DNA of 64,000 nt from positions 853,545 to 917,544 of the forward strand of contig VWZS01009593.1 in assembly GCA_013397075.1 (NCBI GenBank), given 5' to 3'. Of the stretch, positions 1 to 12,868 are shown one piece after another; position 1 is the stretch's first letter; each line of letters begins with the position of its first letter. The notes below the pieces were generated by a model. That model did not search any database. It saw only the letters and a program-made list of their open reading frames with translations, and was not told the DNA's origin. This stretch comes from Rhabdornis inornatus. Taxonomy: Eukaryota > Chordata > Aves > Passeriformes > Rhabdornithidae. The position numbers were made by a program, and so were the translations under genes.

Positions 1-171
1 TCTTCTCCTGTGACTGGGCACCACTGAAAAGCTCTGTCCTCTTTGCATTGTCCCTCAGGTATTTGCATACATTAATAAGATTTCCCCCTCAGCCTTCTCT
101 CCCCCATGCTCAACAGTGCCCACTCTTTCAGGCTTTCCTCAACAGAGATGTTCCAGATCTTTAACCATAGG
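1..171 (-). mobile_element. Older CR1 LINE, part 1 of 2 (interrupted)
   Basis: On the minus strand this resembles the 3' non-coding/late ORF2 part of an avian CR1 retroposon. On the plus strand it reads in the usual reverse order: a 'gggcaccactg' block, 'acattaataagat' and 'ctcaacagagatg' blocks, ending at 'agatctttaacca'. The expected continuation is absent here and appears at about 966, after a second CR1. It carries many substitutions, so it is an old, inactive copy. It runs off the left edge of the window. The family is clear; the subfamily is not assigned. Confidence 0.8.
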
Positions 172-965
172 ATCATAGAATAATAGAATCATAGAATACC
201 CTGAGTTGGGAGGGACTCACAAGGATCATATAAGTCCAGCTCCTGGCCGGTCACAGGACCACACCAAGATTCACACCATGTACCTCAGAGCATTGTCTAA
301 ACACTTAAACTGTGAAGCTCAGTGCTGTGACTGTTTCCCTGAGGAGTCTGTTCCGCTGTCAAACCACCTCCAGAGTGTAGAAACTTTTCATAATATCATA
401 TCTAAATCTCCCTAGACACAGCTTCAGGGCGATTCCCTCAGGTCCTGCCACTGGTCACCGCAGAGAGGAGATCTGTGGCTGCCCCCCCTATTCCCCTCAC
501 AAGGAACCAGTACACCACAATGAGGTCTTCCTTCAGTCTTGTCTTCTCCAGACTGAACAGACCAGGTGACCTCAATCACTTACGCTCAAGACCATCTTTG
601 TTTCTGTCCTTTGGATATTCTCTAATAGCTCAATGTATCACTTGCACTGTGGTACCCAACACCATACACAATTTTCAAGGTGAGGCTGCCCTGGTACAGA
701 GCAGAGCAGGACAGTCCCCTGCCCTGCCTGGCTGGCAATGCTGTGCCTGATGCCCCCCAGGACAGGGTTGGCCCTCCTGGCTGCCAGGGCACTGCTGACT
801 CAGGTTCAACTTGCCAATGACCAGGACCCCCAGGTCCCTTTCCATGACTCTGCTTTCTGGACTCTCATTCCCCAGTCTGACCATACATCCAGAGTTGCCC
901 CTTTCCAGGTTCAGGATCCAGCTCTTCGTTGACCTTCATAAAGTTAGTGATTGCCTGGGCCATTC
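172..965 (-). mobile_element. Younger CR1 LINE inserted in an older CR1
   Basis: This is a CR1 3' portion with its terminus at the left ('atcatagaat' repeated at about 172-200, the reverse complement of the ATTCTATGATT tail). It is followed in reverse order by the standard CR1 blocks: 'gggagggactcacaagg', 'ggtcctgccactggtcac', 'aatgaggtcttcc' and 'gttggccctcctggctgcc'. It ends near 'gattgcctgggccattcc'. It is 5' truncated, as most CR1 copies are, and coding potential is destroyed. Open frames of 60-91 codons inside it are repeat by-products. The junction at about 965 is placed by where the text switches to the older CR1, and is uncertain by about 10-20 bases. Confidence 0.85.
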
Positions 966-1165
966 CTGTGGCCTTTTTCTGGGCTGTCTCCAATATGGCC
1001 TTGTGTCTCTTGTGACAAAGATCTCAGATCTGGATAAAGTCCTTTTAATGTGGCCTCACCAGTGCTGAGGAGAAGGGGAGGTGATCCTTCCCTCAACCTC
1101 CTGGCAATACTGAGTCTGATGTAACTATTGCCTTTGCAACAAGGGCACATTGCTGGTTCATTTCT
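966..1165 (-). mobile_element. Older CR1 LINE, part 2 of 2
   Basis: This continues the element at 1-171. The blocks 'gtggcctcaccagtgctgag', 'ctcctggcaatactgag' and 'aagggcacattgctggttc' are standard CR1 text in reverse orientation, and follow in order what precedes 172. Together with part 1 it shows that the element at 172-965 landed in an existing CR1. It fades into unrecognised AT-rich DNA after about 1165. Confidence 0.75.
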
Positions 1166-4100
1166 ACCATAAGTGTAACATAGCCTTTTATACCTATGTG
1201 TTCAGGTTAAGGGAAAATATTGAGTCATTTTGCATGCAGCATCTAGTTATACCTGTATCTTAATTTCAACCTGGCTGATAACATTAACTATGTAAACAGC
1301 TAACATCTCCTACAAGAAAAATGTCTCAATTCAATTAAAGCCAAATCAAGCAAAAAATCCCTGAAGAAATTAACTGGAAGTAAAAAATACCAGTGATTCA
1401 TTAGCACAGAATTACAGCTTCTAGATGAAGTTTGTGCCACAAAAGTTCAGTTCATTAAAATGTGGGTTTCTGAAAATAAGCACAACGATCTGAAAAGTAT
1501 TGATGTCTAATTTTATCATTTCCAGTAAATGCCCCTGACCCAATATGCAGCGTAGATAGCTGTCTTTGAGGTGTGCTGAAAAGGAAGGTGCCTACAGTGG
1601 CCCTGCAGCCAAATGCTGAGGGTGAATTTAGACCATACAATGGAACATGATGTAGTTTCCCAGGCTTGCGAAGATGAGAGCTAGTATAGCTGCATAACCA
1701 CTGCAGTCTAGAGAGAAAAGCTTTATTATTTTGGTGCAGGATTGTGTGGATTAAGCTATATTTCTTCCAGACTGAACCTGGCATGTATCCAGACATTTCA
1801 AGCCCAATGTACCCTGCAGAAGTTTGGAGGGTGACATTAGTGAGTAAAAAGGCTCCACAGACATCCCCTTAGTTTAGTCTACACAGATACAAAAAATCCT
1901 TCCTGTCTAAATTACTATCCTCATAATCTGCAACATTTTTTGAAGCTGAAAGTCTTGAGATATCACTTATTAACCTTAACTGAACTAAAGATATATTTCA
2001 GTCTTTGATTTTACAACAAATGCACCATGCAAAAATGCCTCAATATTTATTATGTCATATATACCTATTTCTTGAAGAGAATCAACATAACATTGTCTTG
2101 ATCAAATTCATTGTATATCCATCAAAATATGAGGCTGAAAGGTCCAAAATATTGAAATCTTACTTAAGTAAAGATGTCAGGAGAGGTCCAGGGTAGAAGT
2201 CTAATAATTAATTTGTGTATTCTGCAGCTATCACTGGGTATATTGTGTTCTCCATGAAACTGTGAAACCAATAAGACTAAAAATAGCACTATGACTGATA
2301 ATATCTTGACTTTATTTAATACCTTTTATATAAAGATATGTAACTGTGAATCTGTGATATTTTGAGCAAAGTAGCAAGGGTCTGCTACAAACCAGTTCTA
2401 AGTCTGCATATTTATAGAAACTGTGAGCATATTTTGCAAACTACCAAGGAATCAATGATATGCATATTGGTGTTTCAGTTTAATTATATTTGCAACCATT
2501 GTAAATACTTAGGATAACTTCAGTAATCTATTATAAATAAGGATTTTCTCTTAGACTTATGGAAGACTTATTGCAATATGCAAAATAAAGGATACTTAGT
2601 TTTTAACTACTGCTGAAGCAGGATATATTAAAATTCAAGACAAAAGAAACATCCATGGTTTTATGTATATAACATTTGTTTCTATAATCCATTTATCACA
2701 AAGAAGAGGTATGAAAATATTCTTTCAGGAAACACAGTAAAAGAAGGAAAAAATATCCGTTCAAATTCAAAGTTTAAATACCAAGTCACAGGATGCATAG
2801 ATAAGGTACCAACACAAGGGAATGACTGTACAAACCACTGGCACAGTTGGGAAGGTCTGGTTGAGGCAGAGATGTCTGGAAGCTGACTACATCCTTCTTA
2901 CTTTATTTGGTAGTCAGGTTGCTTCTTGCTGCGTGGGAAAAAATAATCTTGCATTACATTCTCTAAGGACCATGACAGCATTTTGATTTATTAAATCCAA
3001 GGGTTGCCTGAGACATTGTCCTTCAGACTGTACCTTCAGCAGAGAGTTCTCAAGAAATATGCAGTTCTCAGCATTTTGCAGAGGGACTGACAGTAGATCC
3101 ATACCCCTTCCTACCTCTGGCCACATCCTTGTAGAGCACAGTGCATACTCACGGATCATTATCTATCTCTGCGTGTTCTGCATATCTCCACCTAACAAAG
3201 CTTTACTTTCATGAATAAATTACAAAAGGCAGCTCAGCCATGTCATATCCATGCTTCACACTAAGTGTTCTGAGAGAGCTTGGAGAGCACAGTCACTTCA
3301 GTGAGACATTATTAGAAATGAAGAGAATTATTAGAAATTAATCCCCAAATGTGGTATCAGTTTTGGCTCTTAAAGTCTAAGGAACAAAGGTCACCATAAC
3401 CTGTGATGACTGCCTTTGCCTGTTTGTTAGCCTTCTGTGATTATCATAGAGTTTTTGTCATTGAATAAGTTGAATTTTGATAAGAGAGTTGTTTTGGTTT
3501 TTCTTCTATCATACATATTCCCAGCTCTAAAATAGATAGAATTATTCTTTGAGTCTTGAATAGCTAAAATGTTCACATATATTTTATGTATGAGCTGTAT
3601 ATTTCCCCACTGAACTTAGTCACTTTTAAAAAAGAAAAAATATGGAAATTAAAATAATCATTATTTTGTATAATTTTTCCCCGCTTAGAATGGTTTGTGT
3701 ATGTTTGTTTGTTTCCTGATGATTTTAGGTATATAGAACTCTGTTAACTGCATTCCTGAAACTGAAGTCCTTTAGGTTCCATCATCCAGCATCTATGAGA
3801 CATAAACATTTTTAAAATAACCACTTAGTTTCAGCCTAATCACATGGGCTCTAATAAACTCTCACATAGCTTAAATCCACACTGCTGTCTTTCAGAAAGC
3901 TGCCTTAATTTTGATGTTTCCTGTAGCAAAACCAGTACTATAGCTCATATCAAAGACCTGTGAGCCCATACAGTAATCAAGACTCTCAAGTCTCAGTTGA
4001 AGTGGGATAATCAGGGTTAGATTAACCTGTCTAAACCAACAACTTCTATAACAAGAGGGCTGGAGGAAGATTACCAAATAGTGAAAAAGCAGCATGTTTG

Positions 4101-4204
4101 TGAAAATGATGGGGAAAGTGGGGAATAAACAAAATATGAAAGGCAAAAGAAGAGTAAGTTATGTTCAAGATATAGAAGATGGAATCAAATTTTGTCTTAA
4201 AATG
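1166..4204. other. AT-rich sequence, nothing recognised
   Basis: No repeat family, RNA gene or exon could be recognised. The longest open frame is 113 codons on the minus strand (1455-1796); it has no domain or motif I recognise. Short A/T runs occur, for example around 3630-3680. Confidence 0.6.
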
Positions 4205-5032
4205 TTAGATTCCAGGTTTGAGAGATGGGCCTGTGCAAACTCATGAAGTTCAGCAGAGCCAAGTGTAAGGTCCTGTGTCTGCTTGGGGCAACCCAAAGCA
4301 AAAATACAGGCTGGGAGAAGAATGGATTGAGAGTGGATGGGAAGAGAGGGACTTGGGGCTGTTGGTGGATGAGAAACTCAACGTGACCCAACGTTGTGCA
4401 CTTGCAGTCCCAAAAGCCAACTGTGTCCTGGGCTGCTAATCTAAAGAAACATGGCCAGCATGTCCAGGAAGGGTTCTGCCCCTCCATTCTTCTTTTCTGA
4501 GACCCTGTCTTATGTACTTCATCCAGCTCTGGGGACTCCAATACAAGAAGGCCATGTGCCAGTAGGAGTGAGTTCAGAGGAGGGACGTGACGATGATCAG
4601 AGAGCTGGAGCATTTTTCCTATGAAGACAGGCTGAGTCTCTTCACCCTGAAAAAGAGAGGGCTCTGGGGAGACCTTGTAACAGCCTTCCAGTACTTACAG
4701 GGATCTACAGGAAAGCTGGAAAGAGGCTTTTTACAATAAATTTTTGTGATAGGACAGGAGGGTGTGGCTTTAAATTGAGGGAGGATAGGTTTAGCTTAGA
4801 TAGCAAGAAGAAATTCTTTACTGTGAGGGTGGTGAGGCACAGAACTGGATTCCCAGAGAAATTGTGGAGTCCATGTCCGTGGAAGTGTTCAAGGCCAGGT
4901 TGGATGGGGTTCTGAGAAACCTTGTCTAGTGGGAGATGTCATGGGCAGGGGCCCATGACAGAGGGCTTGAAACTAAATGATCTTTCAGGTCCAGTCCAGT
5001 ACAAACCATGCTTTGAATCTGTGATTGCATGG
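4205..5032 (+). mobile_element. CR1 LINE 3' part, plus strand
   Basis: The element begins in the end of ORF2, with text corresponding to the conserved 'MRFNKAKCRVLHLG'-like region ('ctcatgaagttcagcagagcc'). It then follows CR1 order: 'aaactcaacgtgaccca', 'atgaagacaggctgag', 'gacaggagggtgtggc', 'gaagtgttcaaggccaggtt', and a 3' end near 'gaatctgtgattgcatgg'. The copy is diverged and has indels. The 138-codon minus-strand frame at 4197-4613 is antisense to it and is not a gene. Confidence 0.9.
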
Positions 5033-6839
5033 TTGTCTGATTTAGGGCCTTCAAATGAAAAGAAGGTCCATAGCTGAGCAACCGAAAGCTATCTCAAATC
5101 AAGAAAAGAGGAGATGAATAGAGGATAACATTCATGTTCTGAAATAACTTTTTCATTTAATTTCATCTCAAAAAATTATTTTATGCTTTGTCTTTTGCTT
5201 ACACTAGCAGCACAGCAAAAATCTTTAGCTATTTCTGAAGAGATTATATATTTTAAAGTTGCTTTGAAATCTTAAATGCCTTTATTTTGTTACAGTGTAG
5301 TATAAATCATCAGAATTGGAAAATAAATTGCAATGAAAAGTTCTAATAACATTGGAGTAAAATATTTTGATTTTGTTCATGTAATCTATGAGCTATATAT
5401 CATGAAATCTTTCTCCTGTAAATCACGTTGTCAAAATTTGACATATTCTCTCAAAAAAGGAAGTTTTAGATAAAACAGCTCTTCTTGATGGACAGCTTCT
5501 TCATCAAAAAGAAAATTCAAGTTGCTTCTGCAATAGGAGTAGTACACCCAAATTAGCTCAGTACTAGGAATAAGGACATGATGTATTTGCTTTAATATTG
5601 ATGTGACTGGAGCAAAAACTTGCTTCAAAATCAGAAGTAAATAATTATGGGAAAATATCAAACAGTTAATGTTGCTTGTGATTTAGCAGCAATGTTGTTT
5701 GTATGTAAAAAATAAATACTTTCCAAATGCCCTTCTTTCATGAATCTGAATTTGGTGATTAGAGGTTGTTGCTATATGTGTGTCCTGTGATCAGTGGAAT
5801 CAAGAATTTCATCATATGGATTATCAGCAATTCTGATTTACTTCATACCTCTTCCTTTTGAGATTCTTTCTGAGGTTTTATTTGAATCCCTCATCCACAG
5901 TAACTTCCACTTAAGTTTGGTATTGTGAGTCACACCCAGCGGAGTTTTGCTTTTCTTGCCCTATGTAGTCATCAAGAAAAAAAACACGTTTCTACAGGCT
6001 TCCTTAAGTTGTGTCATTATAGTTGTAAAGAATAAAAGCCCAGCAACATTCAATTCATATTCATAAGGCAGAATATACTTTAGGGTACAGTTCTTGTGTT
6101 GCATTCTATAGCCAGCACGTCCTTGTTCAGCAAGGATAGTAAAGAAAAGCAGTTTATATTTTGATTTTCCTAACTGAAAAATTTATTGTTCCCATACAAT
6201 ATTTCCAACTGGCTAAAATAACCTTAATGGAAGAACACAGACTTTACTAAACCTGACATGTGCCTAAAATGTTTGCTTAAATTCTGCTGGATTTAAAGTT
6301 TTCTATTTATTAACTTCCTGATTGATATGTGTTCAAATACTTTAAAAAATAATTTTAGTTTTAAAATTTTATTTTTGAAGGAAAATATTATTATTTTGTT
6401 CCTAAATGTATGTGTTAAGAGCTCTGCAAGTCCTACATTTTTACCAGATATTCCTATTGTGAGATATTGGGATATACAGCACCTCTTTTCAAAATTATTA
6501 GTAGAAAGATGTATTATCAATTTGGAAAAAATACAGTCTGCTCTGAATTTTCACCCACCGGTGACTATAACTCACATGTGCTAGCTAAAAGAAACCATAC
6601 AACAAAATGTAGAGGCAAATCAACTGTTCAGGGGAAAATCAATATCTCCTTGAAAATTGCAGCTGCTTAATTTGTTTTGTGCTACAGTCTGTTTTTCAGG
6701 ATTGTAGCATGTTAGTACCTCACTACTTGACTCCTGAGACATGGCACATTACATCTTGGAGACCTCAGAGATTTCAAGACCTGAATCTAGAAGTAGAGAA
6801 GCACTAAGCAGTCTGTGCTTATTGCCAGACAACTACTGA
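5033..6839. other. AT-rich sequence, nothing recognised
   Basis: No repeat or gene signature was recognised. There are two overlapping frames of up to 85 codons near 6293-6670 on opposite strands. They are low-complexity, rich in F/K/I/N, and have no supporting features. Confidence 0.6.
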
Positions 6840-6946
6840 TCTTAAATACAGGTCATGGATTATCCTTCCCAGAGAAATCCTGCCAGGAGTGAGTCATGTT
6901 CTTAAGAGTCTTTTACAACCTAAATGATTCTATGATTCTGTGATTT
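6840..6946 (+). mobile_element. CR1 LINE 3' terminus, short copy
   Basis: A severely 5'-truncated CR1. 'ttacaacctaaatgattc' is followed by 'tatgattctgtgatttt', which is the canonical avian CR1 end. The left boundary is uncertain: weak similarity begins near the 'aggtcatggattatccttcc' block. Confidence 0.75.
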
Positions 6947-8568
6947 TGCAAGAAGGCCAAACACTGACAATGGAGAAGAGAATAAGATTACTTCAAATAG
7001 AAGGTACTGGTTTCCTGTGAAGTTTTAGGGAAGTTTGTCAAGACAATTTGTAACTTAAGAGGAAAGAAAATAAAAATTTAGAAAATAATTAGGAATCTAA
7101 TATTTTTTCATTGACTGGGAACCAATTCTACATTTACCTAAATCAAATAAATGACTTATTTATTCAATCTATGGGTCTGTGAATAAGTATGGCTATAATA
7201 AATTTATCTGATCTAATTTGCTTTGTTTGAAAGGTTGGCATTTATGGTTCAGTAGGAATTCAGATAAAGCTGGTTAAATGATATGTTGGACCAGGCCAAC
7301 AGATTCTGCTTCATGTCATATCCCTAAGCTTTAAAGAATACTGTGTATGCGTTTACTTTTACTGCCATGAGTAAGAAGCAAATTCACTGAAACTGAAAAT
7401 ATCTTCATAGCTTAACTGAAGAAAATTAATTCAAGAGATGGAAGATCATGCCAAGCTCATTTGTCTGCTGTAACAGCCAACATTTACCTATCATCTCTTT
7501 TGCAGATCAAACTTGATCCTAGAGTAATTTCATTCATTCTGTTCCTGGTAGGATGCTGTCCTAAACTGCCACCTTGGTGGTAAGATATCTTCCATCTTAG
7601 ATTTTGACCTGATGATTTTACACATAGTTATCTCTTCAGATTTTTTGGTCTTTGTGTTTATCATCCTGGAGAACTCATGAGGAATTCAGCTGTATTCACT
7701 CTTGACCTTCTTTTCCTAACCAAGATATATCTATTTCTTGTAGTGTTCTTCGAAAAAATGTCATCTATTTTACTGACCATTCTAGTAACCATCCTTTTAC
7801 TCTACCCCAGCCTGAATTAGTATTTGACTGGTACAAAAGAATGTGGACACACCAGTCTCTCTTACCTCCTTCAGTTCCAGTGACCAAAAACACTGGAAAG
7901 CTGAAGCATTGAAGAACAGCAAAAGTGATGATACTAAATTTAGAGGCAAGTATCCACTCTAAATTCACAGGAGGTGAAAAAAGCTACACATTTTTACTGT
8001 TAACTAAAAGTAGAGTGTGGGTGCCAAGCATATCTACAAATCAACCCTCAAAACCTCTACATTTTACCAGCAATTAGTAGGAGTCATAAACACTGGACAC
8101 TGTTTAGAATGAATAATAAATCCGCCAATAAATCCTCCATCAACATTCCAACCTACCATTTCTGAAAACAATGTCACAAATACAAAAAAGAGTCTTAAAA
8201 TTTTATTTATTTATTTTCTTCAGACACTTATATATAAAGATGTGTATTTTAATTCTGAAATAAAACTTCCTAATAAGGTGCTAATGATAACAGTTGCTAT
8301 GATAAGCTAAATTATTTTAAATTCCTCTGAACAATATCAGCTCTGCTCAGTAATATAATTTCAGTAATTGACAATAATACAATAAAGCAATACAATAATA
8401 TAGTAATAAGATAATTGGCATGAATGTTCTGAATTACTAAATTGATGCTCCTATCACTAATTATTATTAAGATTAATTTCCATATACTCAAGGAATTTGA
8501 AATATCATTCAGGTTGTAAAGAACTGAAATTTGGGCTAATTTGATTGTAGCTAATTCAAACATTTATA

Positions 8569-8590
8569 TACTTTTATATATATATATATC
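8569..8590. repeat. TA-rich microsatellite
   Basis: Short alternating T/A tract ('tatatatatata'), interrupted at its left side by 'cttt'. Confidence 0.8.
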
Positions 8591-11500
8591 CATAAATGTT
8601 ATTGGAAATGTAAATATGGCATGTTTGCATACAATTTAAATACTATTGGCATAGCATTTCAATGTAGGTGTATACACATGCACACCTAAAAATATTTGAG
8701 CACACAAAATCAGCACTTAGCAATGTAGGCAGTGGCAACAGTGTCTGTGTCTGAGGACTAGATTCAGGTGGATGAGGATTCTCAGAGTCAGGAAAACCCA
8801 AACAAGAGCTGAGCACACACTGGATACCATCATCAAAAGAAATGATGAGTTCTTGTATTGGGTGACTCTCCTTTAAGGGTCACTAAGGTGCTCATCTGTC
8901 AGCCTGACAGGGAGTCATGAGAGAAGAAGCTCTCTAAAATCAAGGCATCTATTTAAAGTTAAGGGCCTAGGTGACTTTTACTAACAGACAAACGCATTTG
9001 AATAGAACTGACCCATTTGCTATAGACCGAGAAAATTAATATTGCAAAAAATTGCCTTCTGAAGAATTTTGTTTATCTTTTTTAACTATCTAGACAACCT
9101 ATTAACTTAAACTGATCTTACAGCTTTAAGTAAGTAGTTGAATTCCGCCCTAGTTCTTAAAGCTTAGGGATATGAGTTTTCTCTGTAGAAAAGCTACGAA
9201 AAGGAAAAGCTAGGTCAGGAAAAAAGAAAAGAAATAATGAAAGAATCATTTAGAAGAAATGAGGGGAGCTAGAAAAAAAAGAGGAGATAAGGGGGAGAAT
9301 AAGAAGTTGTCTGAGGAACCCTCCAGTGTTTACTGTCTGGAGTGAGAATGAAGAGAGAAAATCAGGCAGTGGTGCACTCAAAATTGGAGTGAGTCCACCG
9401 TGATCTAATGAAAGGGTCCTCTTTTAAAAAGAAAAGAAAACTTGAAAAATGATTACAGTAAAAATTGACTGAAAGGAAAATTCATGTGAAACAGAATGAG
9501 TAGGAGATAAAGAGATTAATAGAAAATGCCCATACAGAAATGGATTTTCCGGAGATGGAGTATGAAAGAAATTTATATCATCCTGTTTAACTAATAAGGG
9601 ATTAATTTTTCTTTAACCTTTAGCTTTTAGCAATTCTTAGTCTGACATAGAGTACCACAGGACAAAATTAATCTCATCCAATCTTATCCGCCTAAAATGT
9701 AGACATCTAGTTTAAGCAAGTGCTATCTATATGATGGCGCTGGAAATGCTAAAGAGCAATCTAACATGCTTTTGTTCAGCTAATCTTTGCTAAGATTGCT
9801 CCCATTGCCTACACAGAAATTTCAGACATTCTTCATAATTTTCAGAGTAAATCTGACAAACAAGTATTATTTCCTATTCTGAGACAAAATCTAGATTTAT
9901 GATGTCATACCTGCAATGTTGAGGTGATTTAATTATTTTGTAAAGAATATAAAAATCTTCTGAGGAAAAAAATTATTAAATTCTTTATCTGGGTACATGT
10001 CCAATACCAAATCTTTCAAGGAAAATTCTGCCAGTGCTATTCCCCATCTAGAAAACTCTTGCCAGTTTTTTTCCACGCTGGGCATTTTATATCCACTTCT
10101 GTTCATATCTTTTCTAGTCTTCATTGTCACGCAATAGACCAGCTACACTGCAGGTTAGATCCAAAGGTGTCTGTATAATAAAAATCAATTTGTAGAAATT
10201 ACAGTTCAATCAATTTATAATTAGGTTAGAAAAGAGAAAAATGTCTCTGTGTTCCCACTGTTACAGTTAAGGAACAGTGTGACTAATTCTGTCTACATCT
10301 TGCAGCACAGTCCTCTGTCAGAGATGAGTTATTTAAAAGGCAGAGGTAAATTAGCTGGTGAAAAAAGATGCTGTTTAAACTGAAACAAGTAGTACAGGAG
10401 AGATGAAGACAAGAAAGATATGTAGTGGTGTGACTACATCTCTAAGTGTGCCACAGGAGCACGCATATGGAGAATGGCCTTAGTCATGGTAAATTCATTG
10501 CTGGATGCAATTCCATAAAAAAAGTAATTCTGCACAGAGGCGTAGCTAACATAGCCTTACAGTGCAACACTTATTACAGCTAATTACCAATGTAAGCCTA
10601 AGAGCTGTGTCGATTTTACTTTTCAAGGTAGTTCTGCTATGACTTGGTACTGCTTAGTGCACGGGTACCTTGAGTGACTCATTCCAGATTGTAAAGAATG
10701 ATAGAGATTAGAGGTGATCCCGTTTCTGTTCTTCTGCGTGATCTCTCCATCATAAGCCTTTTGTGAACTCCCTGAGGTGCTGGCATATTTAAATGCTAGT
10801 CAACCATATAATACCTTTCTTTTTTAATGACTACACTGAAAGTACAGTCTACCTTCCTTACAGAACTGTGTGTAAGATCTTGTTTTCACTCAGGAAAAGC
10901 ACTATTTTAAACTATTCATGCAAGCAAAAATTCAGTAATATCTATCTGACCAAAAAAATTCAAAACCACTAAAAGGTTTATTGTTGATATCAACCACTTC
11001 AATTTACCAGAACTCCTCATCAATATCAAAGAAGTTCATACTTTTAGTTTTTAACTGCTCTTTAATAAAATTTAAATCATAAATTACCATTTGTTCAGTC
11101 TTCTTCTTTCTGAGTATTTTTAAAAATCTGCTTAATACTTGAAAGCCTCAAGTACCTTTTCTGCATACCAGAGTTTGAGTCTTTCACATAATTAAAGGCA
11201 TAGCTATTGTTAATTTACTTGTATAAACCATTTTCTACAATGACATGTAGTTAGGATTGTTAAGTTCTGAAAAGACTTTCCAGTTTCTATGGTAAATGTC
11301 AGACTGATAAGTCTCCATTTTCTCTTTTCTCTCTTATCTGTTCCTTCTTTCTCAAACAGCATTCTCAAAAAAAACCAAACCTGGACATGGAAATGTAAAT
11401 CAGCTATATTGAATTTCTTAATCTTATTGAAGCCATGATATGGTAAATAATTTTATGAAAGACAACATTGGCTAAGTCAAGTCTTTATTTGGCAGACTCT

Positions 11501-11829
11501 CAAATTGCTCATCAGAGGACCACCTATCAGCCACGGAAGAGCTTAGGCAGAAAACAACTGAAATAAATCTGAAAACAGTCAGAAGAGATATTAAAGATTA
11601 AGTAACACACTGCAAATATTGAACGCTAATAGAGAAGTTTTTAAATGGCTATTTTTCTGTTCACAAATACTGACAAAATATTTAAACTTCTATGATCTGA
11701 TTAATAAATTGACTTTAAAATGTCTTTCATATTTTTGTTTTGATTTTTCTGCTCTTAATTTGCAAACATTTGTCAGCTATGGGATGTAGAAAGTGTAAAA
11801 CTACCTGTGCACATGGGTTCTGTAATGAT

Positions 11830-11835
11830 ATATTT

Positions 11836-11867
<32 letters not shown>

Positions 11868-11916
11868 TACATGTGTTTATATATATGTGTATGTATATTT
11901 ATGTATACATAAATTT
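11830..11916. repeat. TA/TG compound microsatellite
   Basis: Alternating purine-pyrimidine DNA made of TA runs mixed with TATG and TACA steps. The overlapping frames at 11740-12004 translate the repeat as Ile/Tyr runs and are not genes. Confidence 0.85.
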
Positions 11917-12409
11917 AGACATTTATGCATATGTAAACCAATATGCTCATTTAAAGAACCATTTTTCAGGTAGAACATGTACAAATATAAGCATAATTTA
12001 TTAAATGTTATATTCATAAGTTATATTTAAGCAAGTTACAGAGCAACTTCAGTGGGAAGTTAGAGCAGCATAGAATATGAAGCAGTTTGGGTGTGGGGTG
12101 CTTTTTATTTTTCTAGCAATAAACCAAATCAATGAGTCATACATGGGCATCTTCATACTCATAAAATAATGAGTGTAGCCTCCTGCAAGAAAACTTGAAG
12201 TATTGTTCTTCCTAGGGATATTACAAAGAGTGTCAAAGATTGGTTTATAGGGTTGATGATCCAGTGGGGCTACTCAGTAAATCTGAAACTGGATGGGAAC
12301 AGGAGAATGAACTACAGTACCCCTTCTTCAGCAGCCCAAACTGCCATCTTTCATAGTCTCATACATGGTCAGTTCAATCACTTTAGCAAAGACATATTTT
12401 GAGAGGAGT

Positions 12410-12868
12410 GCATTATATCTGGCTCAGATGGAGCTACTTTTTTCATAGCAGCCCATATGGGGCTGTGTATTTTAGATTTCTGACCTGCTTCTCACTCTGC
12501 CCCCACAGTGAGTAGGCTGGGGATGTGCAAGATGCTGGGAGGGGACACAGAGAAGGAAGCTGACCCAAACTAACCAGAGATATTCCGTGACATATAACAT
12601 AATGACGAACAATAAAATTTTGTCAAGTTTATGTTGATGGGGTTTTTCCCAAATGAGCTGTTGCTTGGGGACTGACTGGGCATGATATTGCTCATGAAGG
12701 CTGGTGAATGATTCCCTTTGCAAAACTTCTATTTTTTTTTTTCATTTTTTTCTTTCCCTACAGTTATTACACTATCCTTATCTCAACTTTATCTCAACAC
12801 AGGGGAGTGAGTGAGCAAGAGACTGGATGAAGGTTTAGCTGCCAGCTGGAGTCAATACAGCACAGATG
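12410..12868 (+). mobile_element. Solo LTR of an avian endogenous retrovirus, internally deleted
   Basis: The left part matches the start of a common avian LTR as I remember it ('agatggagctac', 'ggggctgtgtattttaga'). It is followed by 'tgctgggaggggacacag', 'gctgacccaaacta' and 'gatattccgtgacatata'. The end has 'ccttatctcaac', then 'gggagtgagtgagcaagag' and 'agctgccagctggagtc'. About 100 bases expected after 'ggctgtgtattttag' appear to be missing. No internal retroviral region lies beside it, so it is a solo LTR. A pyrimidine-rich run (12730-12760) lies before the 3' part. Ends are approximate and no clear target-site duplication was found. The class (possibly ERVL) is unverified. Confidence 0.75.

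Larger units (their letters stand above)
6947..12409. other. AT-rich sequence with minor simple repeats
   Basis: No gene or dispersed repeat was recognised in about 5.5 kb. It contains a purine-rich stretch at about 9190-9300, rich in AAG/AGG, and small TA tracts that are listed separately. Frames of up to 94 codons show no recognisable protein features. Confidence 0.6.

Noticed and set aside
1455..1796. 113-codon minus-strand frame in unique DNA
   Set aside because: No recognisable protein family, no promoter or splice evidence, and the length is within chance expectation for a 64-kb window read in six frames.
11740..12004. Two overlapping frames rich in Ile and Tyr
   Set aside because: They are translations of a TA/TG microsatellite.
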